NCBI GenBank assembly: GCA_017463765.1
Contig: JAFTON010000008.1
Location: 1 to 43,949, forward strand
DNA: 43,949 bases
Source: Clostridia bacterium
GTDB lineage: Bacteria; Bacillota; Clostridia; Oscillospirales; CAG-272
Direction: 5' to 3'
A model generated the notes under the pieces. The model searched no databases and was not told the DNA's origin. It saw only the letters and a program-made list of their open reading frames with translations. Made by a program: the position numbers and the translations under genes. Positions 8,638 to 16,989 of the stretch are shown piece by piece (position 1 is the stretch's first letter; the number at the start of each line of letters is the position of its first letter).

Positions 8638-10176
8638 ATGAGGCAAAGAATATGGAATCTGATTTTTTCGAGATATTTTGTTTGTGCTCTTGTGATAATG
8701 TTAGAGGTGCTTATGATGGCGTTTGTTATTGCTGCTGCGTCTATCGTTTCTTACCTGTTTCTTGCGCTGACGGTAATCGTTGATTTCATAACGGTTATTG
8801 CGATAATCAACCGTGATGCCAATCCCGAATACAAGGTTACCTGGACTATCGTAGTTGTTGCATTGCCTCTTCTCGGCACTTTGCTTTACGTAATTTTCTA
8901 CCGTCGCCGTGTTACAAAGAAGGAGGAGCTGCTGCTTAAGGAGTCCTTTACCAAGATCAGATCGCTCCGTGGCTCGAACCATGCCTTTGATATGATGCGA
9001 CGTCGCAGTCCTCTCGCAGCAGGTAAGGCGAGGGCGATTATTAACGATGATCCTCTTGCAGAGGTATATTGCCAGAGCAGCTCTGTATTCTTCCCATCGG
9101 GCGAGGAGTATTTCAGGGTTATGGTAAGCGAGCTTAAGTCGGCAAAACGGTTTATCTTCCTCGAGTATTTCATCATCTCGGTAGGAGAGCTGTGGGAGGA
9201 GATACATACCATCCTTGTTTCGAAGGTAAAGGAGGGGGTTGAGGTCAGGGTACTGATGGATGACTTCGGCTGCATGAGAAACCTGCCACCCGATTACGAA
9301 AACATTCTGCGCCGTGAGGGAATACAGGCATACCGTTTCGCAAAGGTAAGCCCTGAGATGTCCTCGGTGCATAACAACCGTGACCACCGAAAGATATGCA
9401 TAATCGACGGCAAGGTCGGCTTTACCGGTGGTGTGAATATAGCCGACGAGTACGTTAACAAGACGGTTCGATTCGGACACTGGAAGGACGGTGGAATTAT
9501 GCTGAAGGGCGACGCCGTGGGTGGTCTGATGAAGCATTTTCTCTCGGGCTGGGATTTCACTGTAGGCTCTATCGGAGAGTACAAGAAGTATTTTGATGCC
9601 GTCACTCCTTTGAAATGTGCAGACGGTGGATATTATCTGCCCTTCGGCTCGGGTCCTGCGCCTATCTATGAGCGACCTGCAGGAAAGAATGCTTTTCTTA
9701 ACCTGATAAATCAGGCGCGTAACTACGTTTATATTACCACACCCTATCTTGTCATTGACTACGACCTTACCGAGTCGCTTTGCAACGCTGCATTGCGTGG
9801 TGTTGACGTGCGCATTATCACACCCGGCATTCCGGATAAAAAGAAGGTAAAGGTAATGACAAAGAGCTCTTATCCCTATCTGATGAAAGCAGGGGTGAAG
9901 ATTTATGAGTATCTGCCCGGCTTCATTCATGAGAAAACCTTCGTCTGCGACGATAAATATGCCGTTATCGGAACGATAAACTTCGATTACCGAAGCCTTG
10001 TGCATCATTTTGAGAATGCAGTATGGATGTACGCCTCCCCCACCGTCCTTGTGGCGAAGGAGGAGTTTCTGAACACCGTTAACGATTCTGCCCGCGTTGA
10101 TGAGGAACGCTCAAAGCTTACTCTTCGTGAGTGGCTTACCAGGAATGCTATAAGGCTTTTTGCGCCTCTGTTGTAG
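8638..10176 (+). CDS. Cardiolipin synthase
   Basis: Phospholipase-D-superfamily enzyme of 512 residues that joins two phosphatidylglycerols to make cardiolipin at the membrane. Two N-terminal membrane helices (about 12-75) with the family's NPEYKVTW-like loop precede two complete HKD motifs: H250/K252/D257 and H431/K433/D438, each followed by the conserved glycine/serine stretch (FTGGVN; GTINFDYRS). The length is normal for ClsA-type enzymes. The ATG follows a GAAAGGAGCG site. It ends in TAG, which is therefore a real stop codon in this genome. It sits alone, with a bidirectional terminator downstream. Confidence 0.93.
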   Translation: MRQRIWNLIFSRYFVCALVIMLEVLMMAFVIAAASIVSYLFLALTVIVDFITVIAIINRDANPEYKVTWTIVVVALPLLGTLLYVIFYRRRVTKKEELLLKESFTKIRSLRGSNHAFDMMRRRSPLAAGKARAIINDDPLAEVYCQSSSVFFPSGEEYFRVMVSELKSAKRFIFLEYFIISVGELWEEIHTILVSKVKEGVEVRVLMDDFGCMRNLPPDYENILRREGIQAYRFAKVSPEMSSVHNNRDHRKICIIDGKVGFTGGVNIADEYVNKTVRFGHWKDGGIMLKGDAVGGLMKHFLSGWDFTVGSIGEYKKYFDAVTPLKCADGGYYLPFGSGPAPIYERPAGKNAFLNLINQARNYVYITTPYLVIDYDLTESLCNAALRGVDVRIITPGIPDKKKVKVMTKSSYPYLMKAGVKIYEYLPGFIHEKTFVCDDKYAVIGTINFDYRSLVHHFENAVWMYASPTVLVAKEEFLNTVNDSARVDEERSKLTLREWLTRNAIRLFAPLL

Positions 10177-10247
10177 AGCCTTAACGGAGAACATGCAGTC
10201 AAATTTCTTTCAGGCAGGTTAAAAAACTGTTTTGATTTTTAAAAAAT

Positions 10248-10295
10248 AAAAAGAGAGAACGTTTCAGAGCTTCATCCGATTTGTTCTCTCTTTTT
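10248..10295. terminator. Bidirectional terminator between cls and the downstream minus-strand gene
   Basis: 13-bp perfect inverted repeat (10248-10260 with 10283-10295), A-rich on one side and T-rich on the other, between convergent genes. Confidence 0.85.
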
Positions 10296-10364
10296 CTATT
10301 GTTTTTTTACTGATGTAAAAGCAAAATGTAATAATATGTAAATAACTATTTACAAAAAGCTGTG

Positions 10365-11138
10365 TTATTCATCAATATCATTAAGAAGGCACTGGTCTAC
10401 GGGAACTATAAAGTCCTCAAGCTGTGTTTTGTCCTCTTCGGTGCGTCTGTACTTCGGAACCTTTCTGCCCCTTCTCTTAGGTTTGCGCTTTGGAGCCGAC
10501 TCATCCTCACCGTCGTCCTCGTCATCATCTTCGCCGTCTGCAATAACGTTATTGGTCTCTGAGGATTCTCCCTCCTCGCCGTCGATATCTGTTTTCGTGG
10601 ATTTGTGGGGAGCCCCGGTTTTTCTGAATCCGGTGGCAAGGTTATCCTTAACACTTCTGAGTTTTTTTCTGATAAGGCTGAGGATAAGCTCAACTATCAG
10701 CCTGATTACAAGGAACACTGCGCCGAGGAATGCTATGATTATTGCCAGAGGTGATACTGCCGACATCGATGCAACCAGGGCATAGACAGCAGTAATTGCG
10801 CTTACCGTCCTGGCTACAAGCTTAAAGTTTTTGTAATAATGCTTTATCTGCTTAAGCTGCTTTCCCTTGCGCTTTGTGGAAAGGCGCAGCACAAGGTACA
10901 CTGCCATAAATGCTGCCGTTACGAGTGCGAGAGTAATATTTATTACCATCACACCTACGTCAGCATAGATTGAGTATATTAAATATAAAAGATAGATTGT
11001 ATAAACCGTAAGGTTTACCGAAATTGACAGGTTGCGAAAAACCTGAGATATGCTTACCACAACCGTATTTTTCTTTTTTTCGGGCTGTCCGTGTGGACTG
11101 TCCTTTCGGGATTTGTTAAAAATGCTGGTTTTTGACAA
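10365..11138 (-). CDS. Hypothetical membrane protein with acidic/basic cytoplasmic tail
   Basis: I do not recognise a family. With the TTG start at 11138 it has 257 residues: a basic N-terminus, two hydrophobic hairpins (about 45-85 and 110-155) giving roughly four membrane helices with a lysine-rich loop between them, and a long tail. The tail has an acidic block (EDDDEDDGEDE) followed by a strongly basic block (PKRKPKRRGRKV). The start is chosen because the promoter at 11182-11210 leaves the upstream in-frame codons outside or at the edge of the transcript, and a CGGAG ribosome site (11148-11152) lies 9 bases before the TTG. It is monocistronic, divergent from the hydrolase gene and ends at the bidirectional terminator. 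Function is unknown. Confidence 0.65.
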   Translation of the reverse strand: MSKTSIFNKSRKDSPHGQPEKKKNTVVVSISQVFRNLSISVNLTVYTIYLLYLIYSIYADVGVMVINITLALVTAAFMAVYLVLRLSTKRKGKQLKQIKHYYKNFKLVARTVSAITAVYALVASMSAVSPLAIIIAFLGAVFLVIRLIVELILSLIRKKLRSVKDNLATGFRKTGAPHKSTKTDIDGEEGESSETNNVIADGEDDDEDDGEDESAPKRKPKRRGRKVPKYRRTEEDKTQLEDFIVPVDQCLLNDIDE

Positions 11139-11181
11139 TGTAATTTTCTCCGTTTTATTTTTGCTTTTGGTGTTTTCGTAT

Positions 11182-11210
11182 ATTGTACCATAAAAGAATG
11201 AAAAAGGCAA
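11182..11210 (-). promoter_or_regulatory. Promoter of the minus-strand membrane protein gene
   Basis: Read on the minus strand: TTGCCT (11210-11205), 17-bp spacer, TACAAT (11187-11182), about 45 bases before the TTG start. Confidence 0.65.
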
Positions 11211-11278
11211 TAGCAACGGCATATTTTTCTTTTCTCTGGGGAAGAATAATTCTAAAAAAAGAAAAGGTGATTAAAGCT

Positions 11279-12229
11279 ATGTGTACGGCGATAAGATTTA
11301 ATAACAGATACTTTGGCAGAACGCTTGATTTTGAGAGGGGCTTTGAGGAGGAGCTTGTGGTAACACCGAGAGACAGTATGCAGCTCCTTGAGGCGAGCAA
11401 CCGTTACTCAATGATGGGTGTGGGGGTTGTATCCGACGGTATACCTCTGTATTTTGACTGTGTAAACGAATGGGGACTTGCTGCTGCAGCGCTGAATTTC
11501 CCACATTATGCCGTCTATTCGCGTGATACTTCGGGTACGGCAATACCGTCGGGTCGGTTGATCTCCTATCTGCTCGGTATCTGTCGCAGTGTAAGCGAGG
11601 TAAAGGACGTGCTCGGAAAGATTACCGTAACCGACGGTACAGAGCAGGTGGGAGCCTCATCGCCTCTGCATTGGATATTTTCCGACGGTCGAGAGTCGGC
11701 TGTGGTGGAGTCGGTTCGTGACGGCATTCGAGTGATGGATAACCCTGTCGGCGTGCTTACAAACTCGCCTCCCTTTGATTATCACCTGGCGCAGCTTGCA
11801 GCCTACTCTAATCTCAGTGTCAGAAATCCTACAACCACCCTGGGTGGCAGTTCTCTTTATTCCGGAGGTATGGGAGCGATTGGACTGCCCGGAGATTATT
11901 CCTCCACCTCGCGCTTCATTCGAGCCACCTTCCTGAAGGAAAGCTGCTTTGACAGAGCCAGGGACGTTGGCGAATGGGAGCTGAACCGAACCTTCGATAT
12001 TCTCTGTTCGGTTATGATTCCGAAGGGCGCAGTTCTGAGTGACGCAGGCCAACCGGTGTTTACCCGATACACTGCCGTCATAGATATGGAAAAACCCTCA
12101 TATTACCTGACCTCCCCCACCTGCCGTACAGTCCACACCATAGCCCTTTCGGACTCTCTCTGCAACGCCGGGGAAATAAAAAGCTATCCGATTTATAGGG
12201 AGGAAAGAATCATCCCGATCATAGAATAA
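11279..12229 (+). CDS. Choloylglycine hydrolase family (bile-salt-hydrolase-like) amidase
   Basis: Ntn-hydrolase of 316 residues, about the length of bile salt hydrolases. The frame is open upstream, but the ATG at 11279 gives MCT, exposing C2 as the N-terminal nucleophile after Met removal, which the family requires. Other matching family residues are R14 and D17 (GRTLDF), the Asn of AAALNFP, the Asn of VLTNSPPFDYH and the Arg of SRFIRA after GLPGDYSS. No signal peptide is seen, as in cytoplasmic BSH. Probable reaction: cleavage of a linear amide, either conjugated bile salts or penicillin V-like/acyl-amide substrates; the sequence alone does not decide. The ribosome site (GAAAAGG, 11 bases upstream) is moderate. 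A terminator follows at once. Confidence 0.85.
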   Translation: MCTAIRFNNRYFGRTLDFERGFEEELVVTPRDSMQLLEASNRYSMMGVGVVSDGIPLYFDCVNEWGLAAAALNFPHYAVYSRDTSGTAIPSGRLISYLLGICRSVSEVKDVLGKITVTDGTEQVGASSPLHWIFSDGRESAVVESVRDGIRVMDNPVGVLTNSPPFDYHLAQLAAYSNLSVRNPTTTLGGSSLYSGGMGAIGLPGDYSSTSRFIRATFLKESCFDRARDVGEWELNRTFDILCSVMIPKGAVLSDAGQPVFTRYTAVIDMEKPSYYLTSPTCRTVHTIALSDSLCNAGEIKSYPIYREERIIPIIE

Positions 12230-12231
12230 AT

Positions 12232-12271
12232 AAAAATGGCAGCCAACCCTCGTGTTAAAGCTGCCATTTTT
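12232..12271. terminator. Bidirectional terminator
   Basis: 11-bp arms (12232-12242 and 12261-12271), with A-run and T-run, directly after the hydrolase stop and facing the convergent Nudix gene. Confidence 0.85.
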
Positions 12272-12303
12272 AAATTGACTTTTGTTTTTTAATTTTAGAA
12301 ACA

Positions 12304-12849
12304 CTATCTCGTCTTCAAAATTTCTCTTGCTTTGAGTATGGCGATCTGGGTTTTTGCATCGGTGATCTCGCCGTTCATAACCATTTCGTAAAGCTGGTCG
12401 AGGGTGAAATATTCAACGTCGAGGAACTCGCCTTTATCAAGGTGGCTTTCACCGAGGGTGATTTCCTCTGCCATGAAGATATGGATGACCTCGTTAATCA
12501 GCGCAGGGGAGGGGGCAACACTTCCGAGATAGGTGTATCTGTTCGCCACGGCACCCGTCTCCTCATAAAGCTCTCGCTTCGCACCGTCGAGAGGTGGCTC
12601 GTCGGGGGTATTCAGCTTTCCTGCGGGAATCTCCAGCATCACACGTCCGTGGGCGTAACGGAACTGCCTTTCCATAATCACACGTCCGTCGGGCAGAATG
12701 GGAATAACTGCCGCAGCGCCGTTATGAAGGCTGATCTCGCGCACGCTCCTCGTTCCGTCGGGGAGCAATATCTCATCCTTCACAACGTGAAGGGCAACAC
12801 CGTGGAATATTTCCTCACGGCTGATTTGGGTTTCTGTAAGCTTACTCAT
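12304..12849 (-). CDS. Nudix hydrolase, ADP-ribose pyrophosphatase type
   Basis: Protein of 181 residues that probably hydrolyses ADP-ribose to AMP and ribose-5-phosphate. It has the N-terminal beta-strand region of the family and a Nudix box running from PAGKL to REL.EETGA; the loop between the first Gly and the Glu is one residue longer than the usual consensus. The sequence SVAPSPALINEVIHIFMAE resembles the substrate-specificity region of ADP-ribose enzymes. Two adjacent ATGs occur (12852 and 12849); the second has better spacing to the AAAGGA site. It overlaps the end of the upstream EamA gene by 8 bases, so the two form an operon. Confidence 0.87.
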   Translation of the reverse strand: MSKLTETQISREEIFHGVALHVVKDEILLPDGTRSVREISLHNGAAAVIPILPDGRVIMERQFRYAHGRVMLEIPAGKLNTPDEPPLDGAKRELYEETGAVANRYTYLGSVAPSPALINEVIHIFMAEEITLGESHLDKGEFLDVEYFTLDQLYEMVMNGEITDAKTQIAILKAREILKTR

Positions 12850-13774
12850 CATTTTTCCTTTCCAAACCAAGCATTTTCTTCAGACTGACAATATCAATTT
12901 GTGCCAAAAGTATGGCAATAAACACAATTCCACAACCGATATACTCACGCATACTCATCTTTTCACCGAGGAAAAGCGCAGCGCCGATTACCCCAAACAC
13001 CGATTCCAGCGACAAAATCATTGAGGCAACAGTAGGGTCGGTATCCTTCTGCCCGATAATCTGCAGGGTGTAGGCAATACCACTGGAGCAGATTCCGAGG
13101 AAGAGCAGTGAGGGAAGCACGCCGATACTGCCGACGATATCAATTCCACCCTCAACAATAAAGGCAAGCAGGGTGTTAAGCACAAAGGCAACAAAGAACT
13201 GTATGAAGGATAGCCTTACACCGTCACAGTCGGAAGAAAAACGGTCTATTGCAATTATATGAAGGGCGAAAATTATCGCACACACAAGCACCAGCGCATC
13301 GGACATCTCAATTGTAGAGCCGGGCTTTATGCACAGAAAATAAAATCCGACGATTGCCACGGGGATACTGATAATTGAGAGCAACGATGGCTTTTTGCCA
13401 AGAAAAGTTGACATTATCGGTACAAAAACCACATATAGAGCAGTTATAAAGGCTGCCTTACCTGCATCTGTTCCGGAAAGCCCGTACTGCTGAAAGGCAG
13501 TGGCAACAGCCATAATTATACCTGCAATAAGCCCACCGATCAGTTCTCTTTTTGTAAAGTCAAGCATGCCACGCTTTGCATCAATTCCCCTGCCGTTTTT
13601 GGTAAGTCTATCCATAATCGGTATCATTGCGAAGAGGAATATGGAAGCAAGCAGGCTTCTCGCAGAACCTACGGTAAAGGCAGGGATTACCGCAGCCTGC
13701 TTTTGCGAAATGAAGGCAGCGCCCCAGATAACCGTAGCTATTACCAAGAGAAGTGTTGAGAGCCTTTTTTTCAT
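12842..13774 (-). CDS. EamA/DMT-family transporter
   Basis: Membrane protein of 310 residues with about ten helices in two EamA repeats (about 5-145 and 160-295). Hallmarks are ATVIWGAAFI at the start and the SLESVFGVIGAALFLGEKMS.REYIG signature near the end. The family exports metabolites such as amino acids or nucleobases; the substrate is not predictable here. The frame opens at 13795, but the ATG at 13774 is preferred because a GAGG ribosome site lies 9 bases upstream, while the earlier ATG has none. It is the first gene of a two-gene operon with the Nudix gene. Confidence 0.85.
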   Translation of the reverse strand: MKKRLSTLLLVIATVIWGAAFISQKQAAVIPAFTVGSARSLLASIFLFAMIPIMDRLTKNGRGIDAKRGMLDFTKRELIGGLIAGIIMAVATAFQQYGLSGTDAGKAAFITALYVVFVPIMSTFLGKKPSLLSIISIPVAIVGFYFLCIKPGSTIEMSDALVLVCAIIFALHIIAIDRFSSDCDGVRLSFIQFFVAFVLNTLLAFIVEGGIDIVGSIGVLPSLLFLGICSSGIAYTLQIIGQKDTDPTVASMILSLESVFGVIGAALFLGEKMSMREYIGCGIVFIAILLAQIDIVSLKKMLGLERKNDE

Positions 13775-13847
13775 TGCTGTATACCTCGCTTTCATAATAG
13801 AGTCAAACTTAAGAAATGTTAAAAAAATAAAGAATTATCAAAATAAG

Positions 13848-13876
13848 TTGAAAAGTTAAATAAAATGTGCTACAAT
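13848..13876 (+). promoter_or_regulatory. Promoter of trkA-trkH
   Basis: TTGAAA (13848-13853), 17-bp spacer ending in an extended -10 TGC, TACAAT (13871-13876). The start codon lies 110 bases downstream, leaving a leader of roughly 100 nt without an obvious riboswitch. Confidence 0.7.
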
Positions 13877-13985
13877 TAAATATATAAAATATTTTTTGGT
13901 CATTGGTCAGGATATTTACATTCATCAATTCTATTTTTTCGTGAGGGGAAAAACGAACAGCCTCTCATACGAAAGGAACATTTTT

Positions 13986-15344
13986 ATGAAAATAGTTATT
14001 ATCGGTCTTGGTACAATCGGTAAAACCATACTTAAGAATCTTGCAAACGAGGGTCATAACGTTACCATTATCGACGAGGATAAGGATAAGGTAGAGAGCC
14101 TTATCGAAAAATATGACGTGTCGGGCGTTGTTGGAAACGGTGCGTCCTTAGCTATACAGAAGGAAGCCGGCGTGAAGGGTGCAGACCTTGCAATCGTCCT
14201 GACGGACAGCGACGAGCTTAATATCTTCACCTGCCTTGTTGCAAAGAAGCTTGGTGTTAAGAATACCATCACCCGAGTAAGAAATCCCGAATACAGCAGG
14301 CAGATTATGGATATGCAGGACGAGCTTGGCATCTCTATGATCGTAAATCCCGAGAAGGATACTGCCACAGAAATATTCAATATGATAAACCTTCCCTCCA
14401 TAGGTCAGGTAGATCACTTCGGTAACGGCAGAGCGCTTCTGTTCGAGATTGTTGCCGAGCGTGGCTGCTCGCTTATAGGACAGACTCTTATTTCAATCGG
14501 TAAGAGCCTTTCCACCAGGGTGCTTATCTGTGCTGTACAGAGAGGGCAGGAGGTTATTATTCCCACCGGTAATTTTCTCATTCAGGAGGGAGACAGAATT
14601 CATCTGACGTCTGATGCAAAATCCCTGCGTGACTTTATCTCCGAGATAAATCTTGCCAGATCTCCTCTTAAAAATATCATGATCGTAGGTGGTGGCAAGA
14701 TCGGCTACTACCTAAGTGACGAGCTGTCGAGAAAGAAGTATAAGATAAAGCTTATCGAGGGAAATCGTGAAGCTGCAGAGGAGCTTGCCGAGAGTCTGCC
14801 AAAGGTAACGGTTATCCACGGCAACGGTACGCAGCACGACCTGCTTATCGAGGAGGGTATCGAGGCTATGGATGCCTTTATCGCCCTTACCAACACCGAT
14901 GAGGAAAATATGGTTGTCACCATGTTTGCCAACAAGCTTAACGTAAGAAAAACCATTACTCAGATCAAGAGCGACGATCTTTACGGTATGCTTGACGAGC
15001 TTGGCATTAACAATATCGTCTCGCCAAAGAATATAGTTGCCGACAGAGTTATCAGCTATATCCGTGCTATTGCAAACAAGCGTGGCAGTAACGTGCTTAC
15101 CCTTTACAGACTTGTAAACGATAAGGTAGAGGCGCTGGAGTTCCTCGCGAAGAGAAAGCAGGATAAGATATATGATAAGCCTCTTAAGGAGCTTAACATA
15201 AAGAAGGACTGTCTTATCGCCTGCATAATCAGAGAAAACGAGGTGGTTATCCCTGACGGTAATTCCACCATAAAAATCGGAGATAATATCATCGTTGTTA
15301 CAACTCACAAGAATTTTGACGACTTGATTGATATATTTGAGTAA
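13986..15344 (+). CDS. Trk potassium uptake regulatory subunit TrkA
   Basis: Cytoplasmic gating protein of 452 residues for the TrkH channel encoded next. It is two tandem RCK units: Rossmann domain 1 (GLGTIGKTI, residues 6-14, with the NAD-binding acidic strand end TIIDEDKDK), RCK_C 1 (about 140-220), Rossmann domain 2 (VGGGKIGYYL, about residue 236) and RCK_C 2 (about 375-452). It binds NAD(H)/ATP and controls K+ flux. The frame opens at 13896, but ATG 13986 begins the canonical MKIVIIGLG and follows a GAAAGGA site. Six bases separate it from trkH. Confidence 0.94.
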   Translation: MKIVIIGLGTIGKTILKNLANEGHNVTIIDEDKDKVESLIEKYDVSGVVGNGASLAIQKEAGVKGADLAIVLTDSDELNIFTCLVAKKLGVKNTITRVRNPEYSRQIMDMQDELGISMIVNPEKDTATEIFNMINLPSIGQVDHFGNGRALLFEIVAERGCSLIGQTLISIGKSLSTRVLICAVQRGQEVIIPTGNFLIQEGDRIHLTSDAKSLRDFISEINLARSPLKNIMIVGGGKIGYYLSDELSRKKYKIKLIEGNREAAEELAESLPKVTVIHGNGTQHDLLIEEGIEAMDAFIALTNTDEENMVVTMFANKLNVRKTITQIKSDDLYGMLDELGINNIVSPKNIVADRVISYIRAIANKRGSNVLTLYRLVNDKVEALEFLAKRKQDKIYDKPLKELNIKKDCLIACIIRENEVVIPDGNSTIKIGDNIIVVTTHKNFDDLIDIFE

Positions 15345-15350
15345 TAAAAA

Positions 15351-16934
15351 ATGAATTTTATTAAGGTTGGAAAAATACTTGGCAAGATTATGATTTTGGA
15401 GAGCATACTGATGCTTGCTCCTCTTGCCGTTTCTATTATTTATAAAGAAGGGCTCAGAAATATTCTCGCCTTCCTTATTCCCATTGCTTTGCTGCTGCTT
15501 GTGGGTATTCTCTTGCAGCTACCGAAGCCGAAGAGGGATAATCTATATCAGAAGGAGGGCTTTGCCCTTACTGCGATGGTATGGCTGGTTATGACTCTGT
15601 TCGGCGCATTGCCTTTTGTTATCAACAAAGATATACCTGATTACATCGATGCCTGGTTTGAGATAATGTCCGGCTTTACCACAACGGGCTCCAGCATTGT
15701 TACGGATATAACAGCGATATCGCATTCAGGCTTGTTCTGGCGCAGCTTCTCGCACTGGATCGGGGGTATGGGTATACTTGTATTCGTGCTTATATTTATT
15801 CCCGAGAGCAACGAGGGCTCGTCGATGCATCTGCTCAGGGCAGAGAGCCCGGGTCCCCAGGTTGGTAAGCTTGCCTCTAAAATGAAGGTTACCACCAGAA
15901 TACTTTATCTTATCTATCTTGGCATGACTGCTATCGAGATACTTATTCTTTGCTTTGGACCTCTTACCGATTATGAGGCAATGCGCGAGGCTCTTGGCGA
16001 GCCGTTGGCTTCTGCATATCATAACGATAAGCTGTTTAATGCACTGCTTGCCTCCTTCGGATGTGCAGGTACGGGTGGCTTCGGTTTTATTCCGAACAGT
16101 ATGGAGTATTTCACACCCTTCGCACAATACGTGATGTCGGTATTCCTGATTTTATTCGGTGTCAACTTCAGCCTGTATTACCTTATCCTGATAGGTAAGA
16201 TCGGTCAGGTGTTTAAGAGCGAGGAGCTCAGAAGCTACTGCCTGCTTCTCGTATTTGCGGTCGGACTTGTGTTCCTCAGCCTTATGGGCAGCTTCGGCAG
16301 TGTTCCACAGGAGTATACCGTAGAGGAGGCATTCAGACACTCACTGTTCCAGGTGGCGTCTCTTATTTCCACAACCGGCTTCTCTACCACCGACTTTAAC
16401 CTGTGGCCGATGCTCGGCAGAACGGTGCTGCTGGTAGTAATGCTTACGGGTGCGATGGCGGGCTCTACCGCGGGCGGTATTAAAATATCCAGAATCGTCA
16501 TCGCCTTCAAGGGTGCGATGGTAAATATCAGAAAGCTGATAAATCCCCGCTACGTGCCTAAGTCAAAGATCGAGGGCAAGCTTCTTGAGGAGCGTACCAC
16601 CAACGACGTATTCTCCTTCATTACGCTCTACTTTTTCCTGCTTATCGGCGTGGTGGTGCTGTTGTCCTTCGATCCGATAAACGGTCAGGCGGTAACGATC
16701 GTGTCGGATGCAGGTGAGTATACCGTAACGCACGATTTCTACAGCAATTTTTCGGCAACAGTAGCCTGCCTCTCTAACATAGGCCCCGGCTTTGAGGCTG
16801 TTGGTCCATACTCCTCCTACGCAGGATTCAACTGGGTGTCAAAGATAACGCTCACGCTGACCATGATGATCGGCAGACTTGAGATCCTTCCTGTGCTTAT
16901 TCTCTTTAACCCTAAAACCTGGAAGAGGGTTTGA
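15351..16934 (+). CDS. Trk potassium transporter membrane subunit TrkH
   Basis: Polytopic protein of 527 residues with the fourfold helix-pore-helix repeat of SKT transporters. Pore-loop sequences with conserved Gly are visible: SGFTTTGSS, GCAGTGGFG, STTGFSTTD and LSNIGPGF. It mediates K+ uptake, gated by TrkA. The length is slightly over the usual 480-500 because of extended N-terminal helices. The ribosome site is weak, so translation probably depends on coupling to trkA six bases upstream. A strong terminator follows. Confidence 0.94.
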   Translation: MNFIKVGKILGKIMILESILMLAPLAVSIIYKEGLRNILAFLIPIALLLLVGILLQLPKPKRDNLYQKEGFALTAMVWLVMTLFGALPFVINKDIPDYIDAWFEIMSGFTTTGSSIVTDITAISHSGLFWRSFSHWIGGMGILVFVLIFIPESNEGSSMHLLRAESPGPQVGKLASKMKVTTRILYLIYLGMTAIEILILCFGPLTDYEAMREALGEPLASAYHNDKLFNALLASFGCAGTGGFGFIPNSMEYFTPFAQYVMSVFLILFGVNFSLYYLILIGKIGQVFKSEELRSYCLLLVFAVGLVFLSLMGSFGSVPQEYTVEEAFRHSLFQVASLISTTGFSTTDFNLWPMLGRTVLLVVMLTGAMAGSTAGGIKISRIVIAFKGAMVNIRKLINPRYVPKSKIEGKLLEERTTNDVFSFITLYFFLLIGVVVLLSFDPINGQAVTIVSDAGEYTVTHDFYSNFSATVACLSNIGPGFEAVGPYSSYAGFNWVSKITLTLTMMIGRLEILPVLILFNPKTWKRV

Positions 16935-16941
16935 TATTTTT

Positions 16942-16971
16942 AAAAATGGACGGTGAGAGCCGTCCATTTTT
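16942..16971. terminator. Bidirectional terminator after trkH
   Basis: 12-bp perfect stem (16942-16953 / 16960-16971) with a 6-base loop, flanked by A- and T-runs, between convergent genes. Confidence 0.9.
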
Positions 16972-16989
16972 GTTGCCTTACGGCATGAA

